DNA from: Artemisia argyi
Taxonomy: Eukaryota > Streptophyta > Magnoliopsida > Asterales > Asteraceae
Reading direction: 5' to 3'
NCBI GenBank assembly: GCA_030686995.1
Contig: CM060704.1
Span: 172,791,718-172,855,717 of the forward strand
DNA length: 64,000 nt
Part shown: piece after piece, positions 11,461 to 22,299 of the stretch
Layout: each line of letters starts with the position of its first letter
How positions within the stretch are numbered: position 1 is the first letter of the stretch
The notes under the pieces: generated by a model
The model's input: only the letters and a program-made list of their open reading frames with translations
Database searches by the model: none
Told to the model about the DNA's origin: nothing
Program-made: the position numbers and the translations under genes

Positions 11461-14400
11461 ATGTATTCAACAGTTTAGGAATCCATTTAAATTCTGGTTT
11501 GTATTGTAACCAACGTTGCCAGTTACAACTAGTTTTTGCCTTCTTAATGTTAAATGCATTAGTCGTTGGCTCATTCCTAGGTTTGTTCTCGGCACCTATG
11601 GGGGTAACTGCAACATCATTAGAAACCGTAGAGGACGGCTTTCCTAAGTTAGACTTAGAGGCAATAGTGGGCCTAGAAGGAATGCGTGTCCTACGTTTCT
11701 TATGACGATTGAGAATAGAATTAGCTATACATTTAGTATGATCACCAGATGATACGCTTTTACGACAAAACACACAGGATGCATTAATATTGAAAACATT
11801 CAAAGGTTCATCATTCGTTACATTTAGATTTTGATTACAATTTGCTAGACTAGAATCTAAATCTGATGCAACATGAGTCTTATTCAAGGTCCTAAGTTGA
11901 TCTTCTACTTCTTGGGCTGCTAGTTGTCCTTTCTTACGTTGCAAGATCCTATTCTTCTTTTTACTTTTTCGCTTGGGTCTGCTAACGCTAGTAGTGGAGA
12001 CTAGTCCTGTAGAAGTGGAGGTATCAACATTAGTATTAAGAACAACCTTTCCTTTTTCCGTTTTGTCTAATTTATACATTCCTGGTGCTATCACCGTGGT
12101 GTCAACCATCTTTCCTTTTTGAAGTAGCCTAACTTTCTCTTTTAAATCGATGATGATGTGATTTTTATCCTGAATTTCAGACTCGAGTAAACCATTGCAA
12201 TATTTGATGTCATCGCGGTTTTGTTGCCATTCGGCGTTTTCAATTTTTAAGTCCGCAATTTCTTTCTCATATTTGAGACACAAACTTTTGAAAGACTCAG
12301 TGTTTTTGCAAAGCTGACAAGAGTTAGAAACATTTTGACTTTGAAGTTTCAATTCCTTATTAAGACTCTGAGCTTGACACCAATCAAGCTTTTGTTTGAG
12401 TTGAAAAATTTGTTTTGAAAACTGTTTTGTCACATCATCATTCTTTTTCCTCAGATTGTCATTCTCATGTTTCAGTGTCTCAATTTCCACATTCAACAAG
12501 TTATTATCAACACAAAGATCATCCATAAGCATAGAAGTACCAGATTTATAGAGATCATTCATGATAACAGACAAAATATCAGCGCAGAGAACTTGTTCCA
12601 AGAGTCGATCAACATCATTTTTGAAAACTCTAGTTTTTTGCTTTTGGACCAAAATCTCATTTTCAGTAGCGTTGAAAACGTTTATCATATTTTTGACCTC
12701 CTTTTGAAGTTCCTGATCCCAACGTGTAGCACATAGACGGAGGTGTTGAACAATTGGCTTCATTTGTTTTTGAAAAATATCTCTCTTTTCTCGCTCGTAA
12801 GCAGATTGAAAAGTTTCAATTTTTATTTCAGAATTACGTTCAATTGTTTCCTCCAAAATTTCGATGTCTTCCATAAAGGTTTTGAAATAATTTAAGACAC
12901 GACAAGTTTTAGGCAAAGGTGTAAGTTCACCGGATGATGGTAACGGACCATTAATTTGTGCTACAGTTTGGACAGGAGCCGCATTGTGAGATGAAACATA
13001 TGATTCTTCGATAAACCATGATTTCTCAGGTAAATCTTTTTGAGTAACAAACTTAATTGGAGCTTTTGAATAGTCATATGGTGTCCAATATTGAACATTA
13101 CTCATTTTTGATCGACTCTCGTCTTCAAGTTCTTCTTCTTCCTCAGTATCAAAAACAACAGCACGCACAATCGTATTATCCATCAAACAATCCATACTGT
13201 AAATTTTTGGAATATCTTTGAATGCCGTGTGAAGAAACATTGAATTGTAATCACCAAGTGCAAATCGTTTATCGGGTCTCGGTTTTAAAGTAAATTTCTG
13301 AATTGTTGTGACAGAGTTCCCGTGTTTGTAAACAATGTTACGAAATTCTTTGAGTTGTTTCTCAAGATCAACAATATCACCGAGTAAATCATCGATGTAT
13401 TTTCTTTTCCGTATTTTGTGTTCACAAAAATCTTTTTGACAACTTGACAATGTTGTTTCTGTTTTTGAAAGTTCTGTTTGAAGATGTTTAACTTGCATTT
13501 TCAATTCACACTTTTCACTTTCAAGTTTCGAAATCAACTTTCCGTTTGACTCAATTAAATCATGCATTTTGCGTTGAAGATCTTGTTCTTTGTTGTAAGA
13601 ATCGTGAAAAACTTTTTCAAAACTTTTTGCTTTTTTAATCTTGTCTTCTTGATTTGAAAGCTGAATTTTATAACACTCAATATCTCTTGAAAGTGATGCA
13701 TTTTGTTCTTTTAAAGCTTTATTAGTTTCGTTGCATTTAATGATTTGCAATTGTTGAGCATCCAGTTGTTTAGATAACAATATTAGGTCAGGGTCTGGAT
13801 CAAATGATGGTTCATGTTGTTCTAAATTATCATGTTCATCATTCTCAATAGGATCATCAAATGAAACAACTGTGTCATCATCGAATATGACAACTGTGCT
13901 TATTTGTTCATCTTTTTGAGATGATGAAGATGATTTAGATGGAACAACTTGCGCCATATCTGATTCATAAGCAGAAGGTGAGACTATTTCATTAATAAAG
14001 CATTCATTGAGGTCATGTACCTGAGACAAGCCGTCAGTGTCATACACTGGACCTGAATCATTGAGCTTAAGTTCCTGCATGTTGGCCATAAGCATCACAG
14101 CTGCATTAGCTTCCAGATCTTCCATGTCATCATCATTGTTCACATTTGCCATGAAGTTGTTATCTTGTTCAGGGAAATGTCCGTCTTTTTCATCTTGAAG
14201 AGCCATGAGTAATGCCTGCTTGTGAAACTTACTACCGCGAGTTCTCGGTTTGGGACATGCTGTAGCTATATGACCTTGCTCATTACAATTGTAGCACCAA
14301 ACTGCATTCCCTGAGTTGGAGTTCCTTGTTGCAACTGAGTCAGACCTTTGTTGAGAAGATCCTGAGTTGTTCCTGAACCCCGTATTGTTACTAAACCTCT

Positions 14401-15829
14401 GATCATTCCCATAATTTCCTGAAGAACTTCCGGAACCAAATCGACCATAATTACGATTCTCAATTTCCACTCTTCCATTATGGACAACAGCTTGATTCCT
14501 TGTATTAGAGGATGTACGTTGACGGTTGTTTGTTTTGTTGGAGAATTTGCTGAAAGCACGAGCAATAAGAGCAAGTCCCTGATTCAACGTATTAAAGTCA
14601 TCATCGTCATCCTCATTGGAGTTGGAGTAGTACACAGCATCATTGTTGTTTAACGGAACAAGTTGAGTAGAAGCATTCTGTAGAGATGAATCATAAGGGA
14701 CCAGTTGGTTCGAGGTGGAAGAACGTGGATAACTGAAGTAGTTCTGCTCTTGAACATATGCATGATTTGACATTGGTGGTGGAGCATAGGGAGACTGAGC
14801 TACGAGAGCCAAAGAATTTGGTGTAGAAGTTGGTGTGTATCCTCCTCGTAGAGCTCGATCTTTTTCCACTTCAGGTTCATGGTGTTTCAGAAAATCATAC
14901 AACAAACCATATGGAGCATCATGCAGATTCTTTGTTTGACGAACAAATGTCACATATTTGTGCCAATCAGGGCCAAGACTACCAACAAATTTGGAGTTCA
15001 CAGCGATCCTTAGTACTGTGATTTTGTGACGTTCCAGATCATTGACCACATTTGTGAAACGATGATAGTAGGATTCAAGTGACTCTCCAGGTTCAATTGT
15101 GATGTCAGTGTATTCCATGTATAGCTTGGATTCCATGTCATCTTTGTTCAATTGAGTGCCTTCCATAAGGAGATGAACGTGTACCCACATAGCTTTGGCT
15201 GTTTTCTGAGCATCGACACTTTGATAGATCGGATTAGGTATACCTTGAAGTATATAAGCCATTGCATACTGATCAGCTTCACGATGTAGTTTCTGTTCTT
15301 CAGTGAGTGCAGATTCTGGAAGGGGTCTATCACCAGGAGGACGTGGAGGATCAGCATGTGGATCACCAGCTTCAAATCTAGTTGGCCACTCAAATGGTCC
15401 TTCAAGTATCACTTGCTTTAAGAATTTCCCATGAGGTTTATTTAGCTCAACAAATCGTAAGAATCGACTTGACCATTGAACATAGTTCCCAGGTGTAAGT
15501 ATTGGAGGTGTTTCAAGTGATCCTGCCTCATGTCGGGATTGTTGAGTTGTAATAACTTCACACATTCTGTCAAACCAGTGAGGTTGTTTGGAGGAAAGCT
15601 GAGTGTTTTGTTGTGGCACTTGATATGTTTGTTGTTGAGGAATGATCTGATGTTGTTGCATCATCAGGTAATGATGTAGTGGATTGTATGTTTGTTTTTG
15701 AGACGGTTGTAGATTCATTTGGTGCGGAAGGTATTGTTGTTGTTGATACTGCTGATGTTGATGTTGCTGATACTGCTGATTTTGAGATTGCTGAATATGA
15801 GGGAAGTAATGATTAGGTGGTTGAGACAT
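11348..15829 (-). CDS. gag: Gag-like polyprotein with CCHC zinc knuckle and long coiled coil
   Basis: I chose the Met at 15827-15829 ([14 protein letters not shown]), because residues before it come from the repetitive leader. The protein would be 1493 residues. It opens with a Gln-rich tract, then a copia Gag domain (UBN2-like, residues ~110-300), a Gly/Asn/Arg-rich stretch and a CX2CX4HX4C zinc knuckle ([14 protein letters not shown], about 512-525) for RNA binding. It continues with roughly 700 residues rich in Lys/Glu/Leu heptads, consistent with long coiled coils, and a basic Lys/Arg segment. It ends in a stop at 11348, one frame away from the protease of pol. In most copia elements gag and pol share one frame, so this is either a mutation or a frameshift site. 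The length is unusually large for a copia Gag. Confidence 0.85.
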   Translation of the reverse strand: MSQPPNHYFPHIQQSQNQQYQQHQHQQYQQQQYLPHQMNLQPSQKQTYNPLHHYLMMQQHQIIPQQQTYQVPQQNTQLSSKQPHWFDRMCEVITTQQSRHEAGSLETPPILTPGNYVQWSSRFLRFVELNKPHGKFLKQVILEGPFEWPTRFEAGDPHADPPRPPGDRPLPESALTEEQKLHREADQYAMAYILQGIPNPIYQSVDAQKTAKAMWVHVHLLMEGTQLNKDDMESKLYMEYTDITIEPGESLESYYHRFTNVVNDLERHKITVLRIAVNSKFVGSLGPDWHKYVTFVRQTKNLHDAPYGLLYDFLKHHEPEVEKDRALRGGYTPTSTPNSLALVAQSPYAPPPMSNHAYVQEQNYFSYPRSSTSNQLVPYDSSLQNASTQLVPLNNNDAVYYSNSNEDDDDDFNTLNQGLALIARAFSKFSNKTNNRQRTSSNTRNQAVVHNGRVEIENRNYGRFGSGSSSGNYGNDQRFSNNTGFRNNSGSSQQRSDSVATRNSNSGNAVWCYNCNEQGHIATACPKPRTRGSKFHKQALLMALQDEKDGHFPEQDNNFMANVNNDDDMEDLEANAAVMLMANMQELKLNDSGPVYDTDGLSQVHDLNECFINEIVSPSAYESDMAQVVPSKSSSSSQKDEQISTVVIFDDDTVVSFDDPIENDEHDNLEQHEPSFDPDPDLILLSKQLDAQQLQIIKCNETNKALKEQNASLSRDIECYKIQLSNQEDKIKKAKSFEKVFHDSYNKEQDLQRKMHDLIESNGKLISKLESEKCELKMQVKHLQTELSKTETTLSSCQKDFCEHKIRKRKYIDDLLGDIVDLEKQLKEFRNIVYKHGNSVTTIQKFTLKPRPDKRFALGDYNSMFLHTAFKDIPKIYSMDCLMDNTIVRAVVFDTEEEEELEDESRSKMSNVQYWTPYDYSKAPIKFVTQKDLPEKSWFIEESYVSSHNAAPVQTVAQINGPLPSSGELTPLPKTCRVLNYFKTFMEDIEILEETIERNSEIKIETFQSAYEREKRDIFQKQMKPIVQHLRLCATRWDQELQKEVKNMINVFNATENEILVQKQKTRVFKNDVDRLLEQVLCADILSVIMNDLYKSGTSMLMDDLCVDNNLLNVEIETLKHENDNLRKKNDDVTKQFSKQIFQLKQKLDWCQAQSLNKELKLQSQNVSNSCQLCKNTESFKSLCLKYEKEIADLKIENAEWQQNRDDIKYCNGLLESEIQDKNHIIIDLKEKVRLLQKGKMVDTTVIAPGMYKLDKTEKGKVVLNTNVDTSTSTGLVSTTSVSRPKRKSKKKNRILQRKKGQLAAQEVEDQLRTLNKTHVASDLDSSLANCNQNLNVTNDEPLNVFNINASCVFCRKSVSSGDHTKCIANSILNRHKKRRTRIPSRPTIASKSNLGKPSSTVSNDVAVTPIGAENKPRNEPTTNAFNIKKAKTSCNWQRWLQYKPEFKWIPKLLNTCVSNQQEPALSLGSTLTSVPSVSSSCDAGSSDRSLDC

Positions 15830-16650
15830 CTTCGAACACTTGTGTAGAAATGGATCTTGTAGAAAGTGTAGAAATAACCAAGTATCGAAAAACTTTGCAC
15901 AACTTCGGATTGCGAAACCTTGATCAACAGGGATTGCGAAACTTTTGAATTCCAATGATTGCGAAACTTTAAATTCCAATGATTGCGAAACTTTTGGTTT
16001 TCGAAAAACTTGAAATTGCGAAAAAATCAAGGTTTGCGAAACTTTAGTTTTTCGAGAAACTTGAAATTGCGAAAAAATCAAGGTTTGCGAAAAATAGAAT
16101 TTCGAAACTTTTCAGGTTTTCGAAAACGTTTTGCGATAAGGATTGCGATAACGTTTGCGATAACGAGAAAAAAAGACAATTTTCGAAATTATACAATTTC
16201 GAAAACTTTCCCAAATGTCGAAGTACTTAACTTTCTTATACAAGAAAGAAAATACCGAATCCACACAAACGAAGTCGAGGTAGTGCACTTAGAGAAGATC
16301 TCGATAACTTGTAAATTTTTGTTTTTCAAAGAAAGCAATCCTAAAACTCGTTTTTATTTCAAGATTCTTGTACTTTTAGGTGTAAAATGAAGAGATCTTT
16401 AAGAAAGTTGAAAACTTTAAGAACTTTTCAAATTTTATAAAAGATTGCGAAAAATAGTACAAAAAACCTGGTCGAATTTTATAAGGAAAAATGTGAACTT
16501 TTTTGTTTGTGTTGATTTGTAGCACAAGTTTGTAAGCAAATATGTGATAAAAACCAAGAAACAAGCAAGAAAGTACAATAATTTCTTAAAAAATTCGAAT
16601 GAAAAACAAGTTTAAGAACAAACTTAATGAAAAAACAAAAACTACACCTT
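15830..16650 (-). other. 5' leader of copia element with CpG-containing short repeats
   Basis: This untranslated leader lies between the primer-binding site and gag. It carries many TTGCGAAA / TTTTCGAAA / TTTCGAGAAA motifs, including two copies of a roughly 53-bp unit (15990-16100) and a GATTGCGAAACTTT unit of about 25 bp. The motif style matches the spacer after pol. Confidence 0.6.
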
Positions 16651-16669
16651 CATATGGCGAATGATACCA
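16651..16669 (-). promoter_or_regulatory. Primer-binding site of copia element
   Basis: On the minus strand this reads TGGTATCATTCGCCATATG, two bases inside the LTR edge. The first eight bases match the usual complement of initiator tRNA-Met (TGGTATCA); the rest diverges, so the primer may be another tRNA or the site is degraded. Confidence 0.65.
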
Positions 16670-16671
16670 CT

Positions 16672-17025
16672 TGTTAGGTCACCATTTAGTAAACACAAGC
16701 ACAATAAAGATAGAAATGAGATGAGAATGAGAATGGGATGATTATAAGAAATTAGAGAATATGAATTGCAAGAGTTTCCTTAATGTTTCAAATAACCAAC
16801 CTAGTATTACATAGACCTAAGCCATCTGTTTATAGGGAAGGAGCTAGGGCAACACTCCCTCTCCTTCCTTTCATCATTTTCGTGGGCTTTTAGGGCCCAT
16901 GGACCATATGACATAAGCCTAGTAAACTTGAAACAATAACATAAATGTAAACAACTAATAACTTAGGCAACCTATTATTACAAATGACCGAGACTTCACA
17001 AAATAGTAAAACTTTGGTTCTAACA
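16672..17025 (-). repeat. 354-bp LTR (5' LTR of copia element)
   Basis: The plus strand begins TGTTAGG and ends CTAACA, so the ends form the TGTTAG/CTAACA inverted repeat of a typical LTR. It abuts the primer-binding site on the left. The minus strand has TATAAA at 16829-16834. Only this copy is in the window. Confidence 0.8.
16829..16834 (-). promoter_or_regulatory. TATA box in copia LTR
   Basis: TATAAA on the minus strand within CCCTATAAACAG lies about 190 bp from the U3 edge of the LTR, a suitable place for the element promoter. Confidence 0.5.
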
Positions 17026-17111
17026 ACATGTCTGATGCGTGGGAATCGCACCTTGCTTTACCTCTTGAGGGATCTCGCGAGGCTTACAACCCCCACCAGG
17101 CAGTGTACCTG

Positions 17112-17140
17112 ATCGTTGTAGTATAGTATAGTGACAAGTA
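17112..17140 (+). other. tRNA-Asp-like segment inside the LTR
   Basis: The plus strand contains CGTTGTAGTATAG followed by TATAGTGACAAGTA. The first 13 bases are identical to positions 3-15 of the tRNA-Asp genes in this window, and the rest resembles the D-arm and A-box region. It is antisense to the element. The other LTR has the same segment near 22379-22407. Confidence 0.5.
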
Positions 17141-17992
17141 CCGGGGGATTGATCGTTCAGCTTAGGAATAGTGTCGCTAGGATTAGAAAGCCTAATTAAT
17201 AGTTCTAGAGATGGAAGATGATTATTTTTTGTGTTTTTATATTTTATGAAAGCAAGTAAAATCTCGGGTTTTGAAGGAGTGGGCGGAATTAGTTGCTAAT
17301 CAACTAACCCAAAAAACTACTTTATAACTAATTAACTAATGAAAATGAAATTAAACTAATATTAAACTAAGGTTGTGAGCAGTGGTTGGAGAAATTGTGT
17401 TTACTTAGACTTCATTACTCCCTAGATATCTTTTACATGTTAATTACTTGTTACACTTGTATGAATGACGGGTTGTATTCCTTAATACCATTCGTGGAGT
17501 GGCATACATAACTCCCCAACTCTATGAGCTCTTATCTCCTCCTACACCATGACCCAGCACAACTATAGGGATTGTAAACAGTGGCTCATGCATTAAATAC
17601 AACCAATAAAGACCTAGTACACCTCGGTTCATGTTTCTTAAGACGTTCAAGCATGTTACCATTTGGAGATCTGCCAGTTTTCTTAAGCCTAACATATAAT
17701 ATCATTCATTCAAAACAAGAATAGACAAGTAATCAACACATAATCAACATCTAGGTTTCATTAGATCTAAGCAAACACAAAGGAAATTTAGCCTAGCATA
17801 GTAGAATTAAGATAAGAACAAAAGATAGACAACCAACACATAGACATATTGATTGAATTAAGAGTATACTTATCTCAATTACAATGCAAGGTCTCAAGGG
17901 TTTGGAACCCTTGAAAAACCTGTAAAAGAGGCACCAAAATCGTCTTTAGGGTTTCACCAAAACTTCTCTCTCTTAATGAAAAAACTAGAAAA

Positions 17993-18002
17993 CTATATAT
18001 AG
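17993..18002 (-). promoter_or_regulatory. TATA box of gypsy-type LTR (left copy)
   Basis: CTATATATAG lies on the minus strand, followed downstream by a purine- and pyrimidine-rich leader. The CpG-rich TGACG array begins 12 bp upstream. The matching site in the right LTR is 23260-23269. Confidence 0.6.
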
Positions 18003-18013
18003 GAAAATCGTCC

Positions 18014-18235
18014 TGACGGCGTCAAGAGTAAAATCTGACGCCGTCAACTCGCCGCCATATACTTCCTCGGACGCCCTAGATCCAATCGTGACGGCCTATG
18101 TGACGCCGTCACCACCCTCGGTAAATTAATCTTGGTCATTTTGACACCATCATCTCTTCATCTGACGCCTTCACAACCTTCGGTAAAATATTCATTCTTT
18201 CTGACGCCGTCAAGAGTAAATCCTTGACGCCGTCA
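18014..18235. repeat. Array of TGACGCCGTCA dyads upstream of the TATA box
   Basis: Copies start at 18014, 18036, 18101, 18142 (degenerate), 18163 (one mismatch), 18202 and 18225. Several occur as pairs 21-23 bp apart. Each contains TGACG, the core of bZIP (TGA/as-1 type) binding sites. The array is repeated at 23281-23502, and one further pair lies inside the element at 20463 and 20486. Confidence 0.75.
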
Positions 18236-18438
18236 CCTTGTAATTCCAGCTTGGATTTGGTACTTTGTTGTTTTCTTCACTTTATGCTCCAAAAACGTCC
18301 AAAATAACCTCTTTTCCAGAATTCACTCTCCAAACATCTAAAATCACAAAAGGAACGATTTAGGGCAATATTTGATCAAATAAATTCGGATTCGGGCTTA
18401 AATGACCCCCTAAAAATGGATCATTTTTCGCCTCATCA

Positions 18439-18480
18439 TATACCCTTACACTTGAGATTTGCTTGTCCTCAAGCAAATGA
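18439..18480 (-). promoter_or_regulatory. Polypurine tract and GAGGACAAGC signal of gypsy-type element
   Basis: On the minus strand a TTTGCTTGAGGACAAGCAAA palindromic signal is followed by AAGTGTAAGGGTATA and then the LTR start TGATGAGG. This arrangement is a recognised signature of Athila/Tat elements just before the 3' LTR. Confidence 0.65.
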
Positions 18481-19041
18481 GCTTTTATTCTACTCAAAAG
18501 ACAAGTTAGGGGTCATTTAACACTAATATAAAAGTAATTACAACAAATAATCGTTCCACTAAAGACCAATAGACAAGCACGGAGGTCATACACAAGCACC
18601 TCACAAATAGTGTTTAGATACTCACATCTCTCGGGTGTAATAAAGTAATATAACATTATGGAAATGGAAGATATCTCTCACTACCTGTCATAGCAAAATA
18701 GATTACCATAGGCTTGGGAAAGGATCAAACCTCCACCACATGGCGTAAGCACCTAGGATAAACTATCAAAGAGGTCTTTTTAAAGGGTTATAACGTTAGG
18801 TGTAGGGATATGAATTACACGGTTTTGTTGGATAAAGGGGATTTTACTGATGGCGAGTTAACAATCTTAGTTAATTACATGTACAAGATGGCGTTGCTAA
18901 GCCAAGACTAGACTCGACTTAAGCTAATAAATGAAAAATAACTAAAAACATAAAATGAACATAGAATGAAAACGGGATGGTAGTCCGTATGTTTTTTCTC
19001 TCTTTCTTTTCTATTTTTTTTTTCTTTTTCTTGATTTTTTC

Positions 19042-19087
<46 letters not shown>

Positions 19088-20939
19088 CACTCTTACCCTA
19101 CCATCCAAAATAATACATCATAGGGGTTTGAGCATTCCCCTTACACTTGAATCTTTACATACTTTACATTAAACTATTCTAATGACTCGAATTAAGAAAA
19201 TCAAAACACTTGGAGCACTTTTAAGATTAACGTACATATGGGGGTAATAAGTGTTGTTCTTCCCCATTACTCCATAAAATAAGTACTTACCCATGAGTCC
19301 CAATCGTCCCAAAACAATATGTACAAGGATATGACTCGACTTAGCAACCATGTAATCAATTAGAAAGTTAACTTAGGGTTTAACAAATAACAATAATGCA
19401 CTAAAAATGAGCGCATACACGGAAGGCTAAGGCGATTTGGGTGTACATTTAAGTGGGGTGTAACAAATTCTTCCTTTAAGTAAACTGCTTAAAGTTAGAA
19501 ACGAAAAGATAGGCTCGGAGGGGTGTACTAGGGGTATCGTGTACTAAAAATGAGTACAACGCTAAGGGTGTGGGAAAAATTAGTTGACTTAACTAGCCAA
19601 GTAATATGACTTAAATGGTCAAGTAATCGTAATACGGGTTTAACACAAGGGTGATCCTAATGCCTCTTATCATGTAGTAAATCCTACTACACGAATGTAG
19701 TCTCACTAGCGGTCTCGGGATGCATCACTAACGCAAGTTCTAGAATCTAAATGCTACCGGTACACTCATAAGCACCAATAATAAATGCTTTTCCTATCAA
19801 AACTAAAGGCGAACCTCACATTTTTGGGTGGAAAATTTTTCTGAATATACGGTTATGTGCTAGTCATACAACCTCCTATCCATGAGACGCTTGCTATGGC
19901 TAAAGTTTCACTCCTAAATGTTGTAAAAAATTTTAAATTTGGCGCTAAAATTGCACTAACAAGTATTTCTCATAGTTTTATTACTCATCTACTATCAAAC
20001 AAAACAAACTCAAGCGAAAGTGCATATGTAAGGTATCATCTTTTTACCCTCCCCTTACACTTAAGATGAACATTGTCCCCAATGTTCAAGTAAAGAATGT
20101 AAAAGTTAAAAGTAAAGAGAATGAATTCAAATACTCCCCTGATTCGCTCGGTATGGATTTTAGGTTGGCCAGGTTAAATCTTCCTCCAAGAAAACGAACC
20201 ATCAAAGCTTCCCTTCCAGAATATAAATCATCTTCTTGTCTCAAATAACCTGTAAATCCTGACAAAAGTAGACAAGGCAACCTCGCGTAAAATCGGCGGC
20301 ATCCTATATAAGTTACTAAATCCTAGAAAACAAAGTAAGATATAATGCTTGTGGAATGAAGTTTGCAGATTTCCTGGAGATTATAAAACTTAATAATTCA
20401 CAAAAACTTATAAGACTCCGTTAGAAAAACAAAACTGGTAAAATTTCCAGATTTTTGACTCCTGACGCCGTCAAGAGCAATTGCCTGACGCCGTCAGAAT
20501 GAACCTGCAGAAATCTTTATGTTAAGTTTCCGGAAAATTTCTGGAAAAACTTTGTCCTACTTCCTGGAAAATCCTGCAAAACTACATCATGACTCAATAC
20601 AAGCATTTGACTCTAACAATACGAATACACATGTTCATTAAATATTGTGGAGAATCATGATCGGTTTGTTTCTTAAAAAACATATTTGGGGTTTCCCCTT
20701 ACACTTATCTTTTGCAAAAATACCTTTAGGTTGAAGTTAAGACTAGGCTAAACAACATAATAAAGTATTTCCACATTTTAATTGAGAAACATGATCAACC
20801 AACAATAAAAATAAAGCATGCATACGGAAGCAAATAACAATCAAACAAACAAACAAACAAATAAATAAAAACACACAAAACATGGGTTGCCTCCCAAGAA
20901 GCGCTTGTTTTTGTTCGAGTCACGAGCCTGACTCTACCC
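18481..20939 (-). other. Non-coding interior of gypsy-type element
   Basis: No retroviral enzyme domain or long open frame is visible on either strand. The stretch holds a 39-bp poly-T run (19045-19083) and a pair of TGACGCCGTCA motifs at 20463-20496. Several short frames are probably chance. Confidence 0.6.
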
Positions 20940-22121
20940 TTATTTCACGGATAAAGGTGAGGTTTTCCCTACACTTAGGATTAAGTGCGGGTGAAAGTAG
21001 CGATACACACCCTTAGGGTGAAAGTATGCCACGTGAGAGAAGAGTGGTGGATGAATTATATGCTCAAACGGGTGTGCTCCTTTCATCATAACCTTACCTA
21101 GTTCACTTTGGTCAATGAGTGAGTTGAAGTTTTCTCCTAAGAAGGGATCATTTTCTATCAACTTCGATAGATTCCTAGTTGGGGATCTATTTTGACCAAA
21201 TAAACCCGGTTTAAACCCATAATGTTTCTTACGATCAATCATGAATGGGTGATGTAAGTATGTAAGGTCATGGTCCACTCCTATGTTGGCTTCTTCTCTA
21301 CAAGGCTTGGGGTCTACTACCTTCAATGTAAAACTACCCGGACTACATGGTTTGATGGGTGGATCGGGACCTATTTCAATTCCTAAATCTTCATCCAATG
21401 ATGGAGGATTAGGTAATGGTTTTGGTTGAGGCTCCGGTTCGTCAAAACTAGGAACTTCCCTAGAACTAGGAGTAAGGTTATCACTACAAGTGTTCAAACC
21501 TATATCCTCTGGTGGTGCTTGGTCCAAGGGTTCTACCTCAATTGGGGTTCCTATAGTCTCTTCTACTTCTTCCGGGTAAGTCACGGGCGGTGTATGTGCC
21601 TCAAATGATGGTAGGACTTGTGGGGTACTTTGTGGGCCTGGATTATCCACCTCATCCTCCATTGTACCTAGATTACCTATATGTTTGTTTTGTACTATGA
21701 TATTAGGTGCCATCCAACTAGGTATCTCAACAAGAGTATATTCATCCCCCAACAAACTTCCTGTTTGCTCCATCAAACTTGTTTTTGATTGATTTGTGAT
21801 GTTGTTTGTTGGGTTGTCTACTCTATAATAATATTGGGCACAGTTTTCTATGGTATCCCACGCTTCTTCATCATTTAATTCCCTAGGGCCCCCATCGGCA
21901 AAATCATCGATGCGCATTTGGTCACATTGGCTGACACGATAGTAAAAGGTTTCGGTTAGGGATGATAAAGAGAAACTATGATGAGGGAATTTTCGAAGTA
22001 AAATTTTAAAACGAGTCCATGCATCATATATGGGTTCATCTTGATATTGTTTGAAATTCAAGATGTCAACAGGGTAGAATGGCCTTTTTGGTTGGTGGTA
22101 TGGTGGATTCGCGTACTCCAT
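20940..22121 (-). CDS. gag: Gag-like protein of gypsy-type element
   Basis: The protein has about 393 residues from the Met at 22119-22121 (MEYANPPYHQPK); an in-frame start at 22142 is also possible. Residues 25-105 match the retrotransposon Gag domain, with FKQYQDEPIYDAWTRFKILL, FPHHSFSLSSLTETFYYRVS and EEAWDTIENCAQYYY. This is the pattern seen in Athila/Tat Gag. The remainder is acidic, Pro-rich and probably disordered. There is no CCHC zinc knuckle and no protease after it. It would build the particle that packages the RNA, with enzymes supplied by another element. It sits close to the primer-binding site at 22275-22293, as expected for gag. Confidence 0.8.
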   Translation of the reverse strand: MEYANPPYHQPKRPFYPVDILNFKQYQDEPIYDAWTRFKILLRKFPHHSFSLSSLTETFYYRVSQCDQMRIDDFADGGPRELNDEEAWDTIENCAQYYYRVDNPTNNITNQSKTSLMEQTGSLLGDEYTLVEIPSWMAPNIIVQNKHIGNLGTMEDEVDNPGPQSTPQVLPSFEAHTPPVTYPEEVEETIGTPIEVEPLDQAPPEDIGLNTCSDNLTPSSREVPSFDEPEPQPKPLPNPPSLDEDLGIEIGPDPPIKPCSPGSFTLKVVDPKPCREEANIGVDHDLTYLHHPFMIDRKKHYGFKPGLFGQNRSPTRNLSKLIENDPFLGENFNSLIDQSELGKVMMKGAHPFEHIIHPPLFSHVAYFHPKGVYRYFHPHLILSVGKTSPLSVK

Positions 22122-22274
22122 AATGGTGAACGGAATAGTCAATGGAAATTACGAACAAACACACAAAGAAAAAGATAGACTAAAGAAGACCTAAAAATAA
22201 AAATAAAATCTTGCTAGAAAGGAATCTAGCAAGTAGACCTAATAAAAAGAAATCCTAACCTAGACAATAACTAT

Positions 22275-22293
22275 TCCCCGGGCTGCGGCGCCA
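22275..22293 (-). promoter_or_regulatory. Primer-binding site (tRNA-Asp type)
   Basis: The minus strand reads TGGCGCCGCAGCCCGGGGA, six bases inside the right LTR. It is complementary to the 3' end plus CCA of the tRNA-Asp encoded at 29702 and 41719, with a one-base insertion and two mismatches. Confidence 0.75.
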
Positions 22294-22299
22294 AAAACT

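Larger units (their letters stand above)
1..17025 (-). mobile_element. Ty1/copia LTR retrotransposon, Sirevirus-like, 3' end outside window
   Basis: The element reads right to left: LTR (16672-17025), primer-binding site (16651-16669), leader, gag, pol in copia order (protease, integrase, reverse transcriptase, RNase H), spacer, then a long extra ORF and a non-coding tail running off the left edge. The integrase-before-RT order and the YVDD motif place it in Ty1/copia. An extra ORF downstream of pol and repeated polypurine-tract-like motifs are known features of Sireviruses, so I infer that lineage. The 354-bp LTR is short for Sireviruses, which is the main doubt. gag/pol carry one frame change and the extra ORF is broken, so this copy is probably defective. 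The expected 5-bp target duplication is acatg (17026-17030), to be matched left of the window. Confidence 0.85.
17033..18438 (-). repeat. Left LTR (3' LTR) of gypsy-type element
   Basis: It is 1406 bp with TGATG...CATCA ends. It holds a TATA box (17993-18002) and, just upstream of it on the minus strand, seven TGACGCCGTCA-type motifs. It differs from the right LTR at six sites, all transitions. Confidence 0.93.

Noticed and set aside
15983..16390. Plus-strand 135-codon frame rich in Arg, Phe and Asn
   Set aside because: It lies over the leader repeats; the codons follow the TTGCGAAA motif.
18908..19108. Poly-Lys ORF
   Set aside because: Translation of a poly-T/poly-A run.
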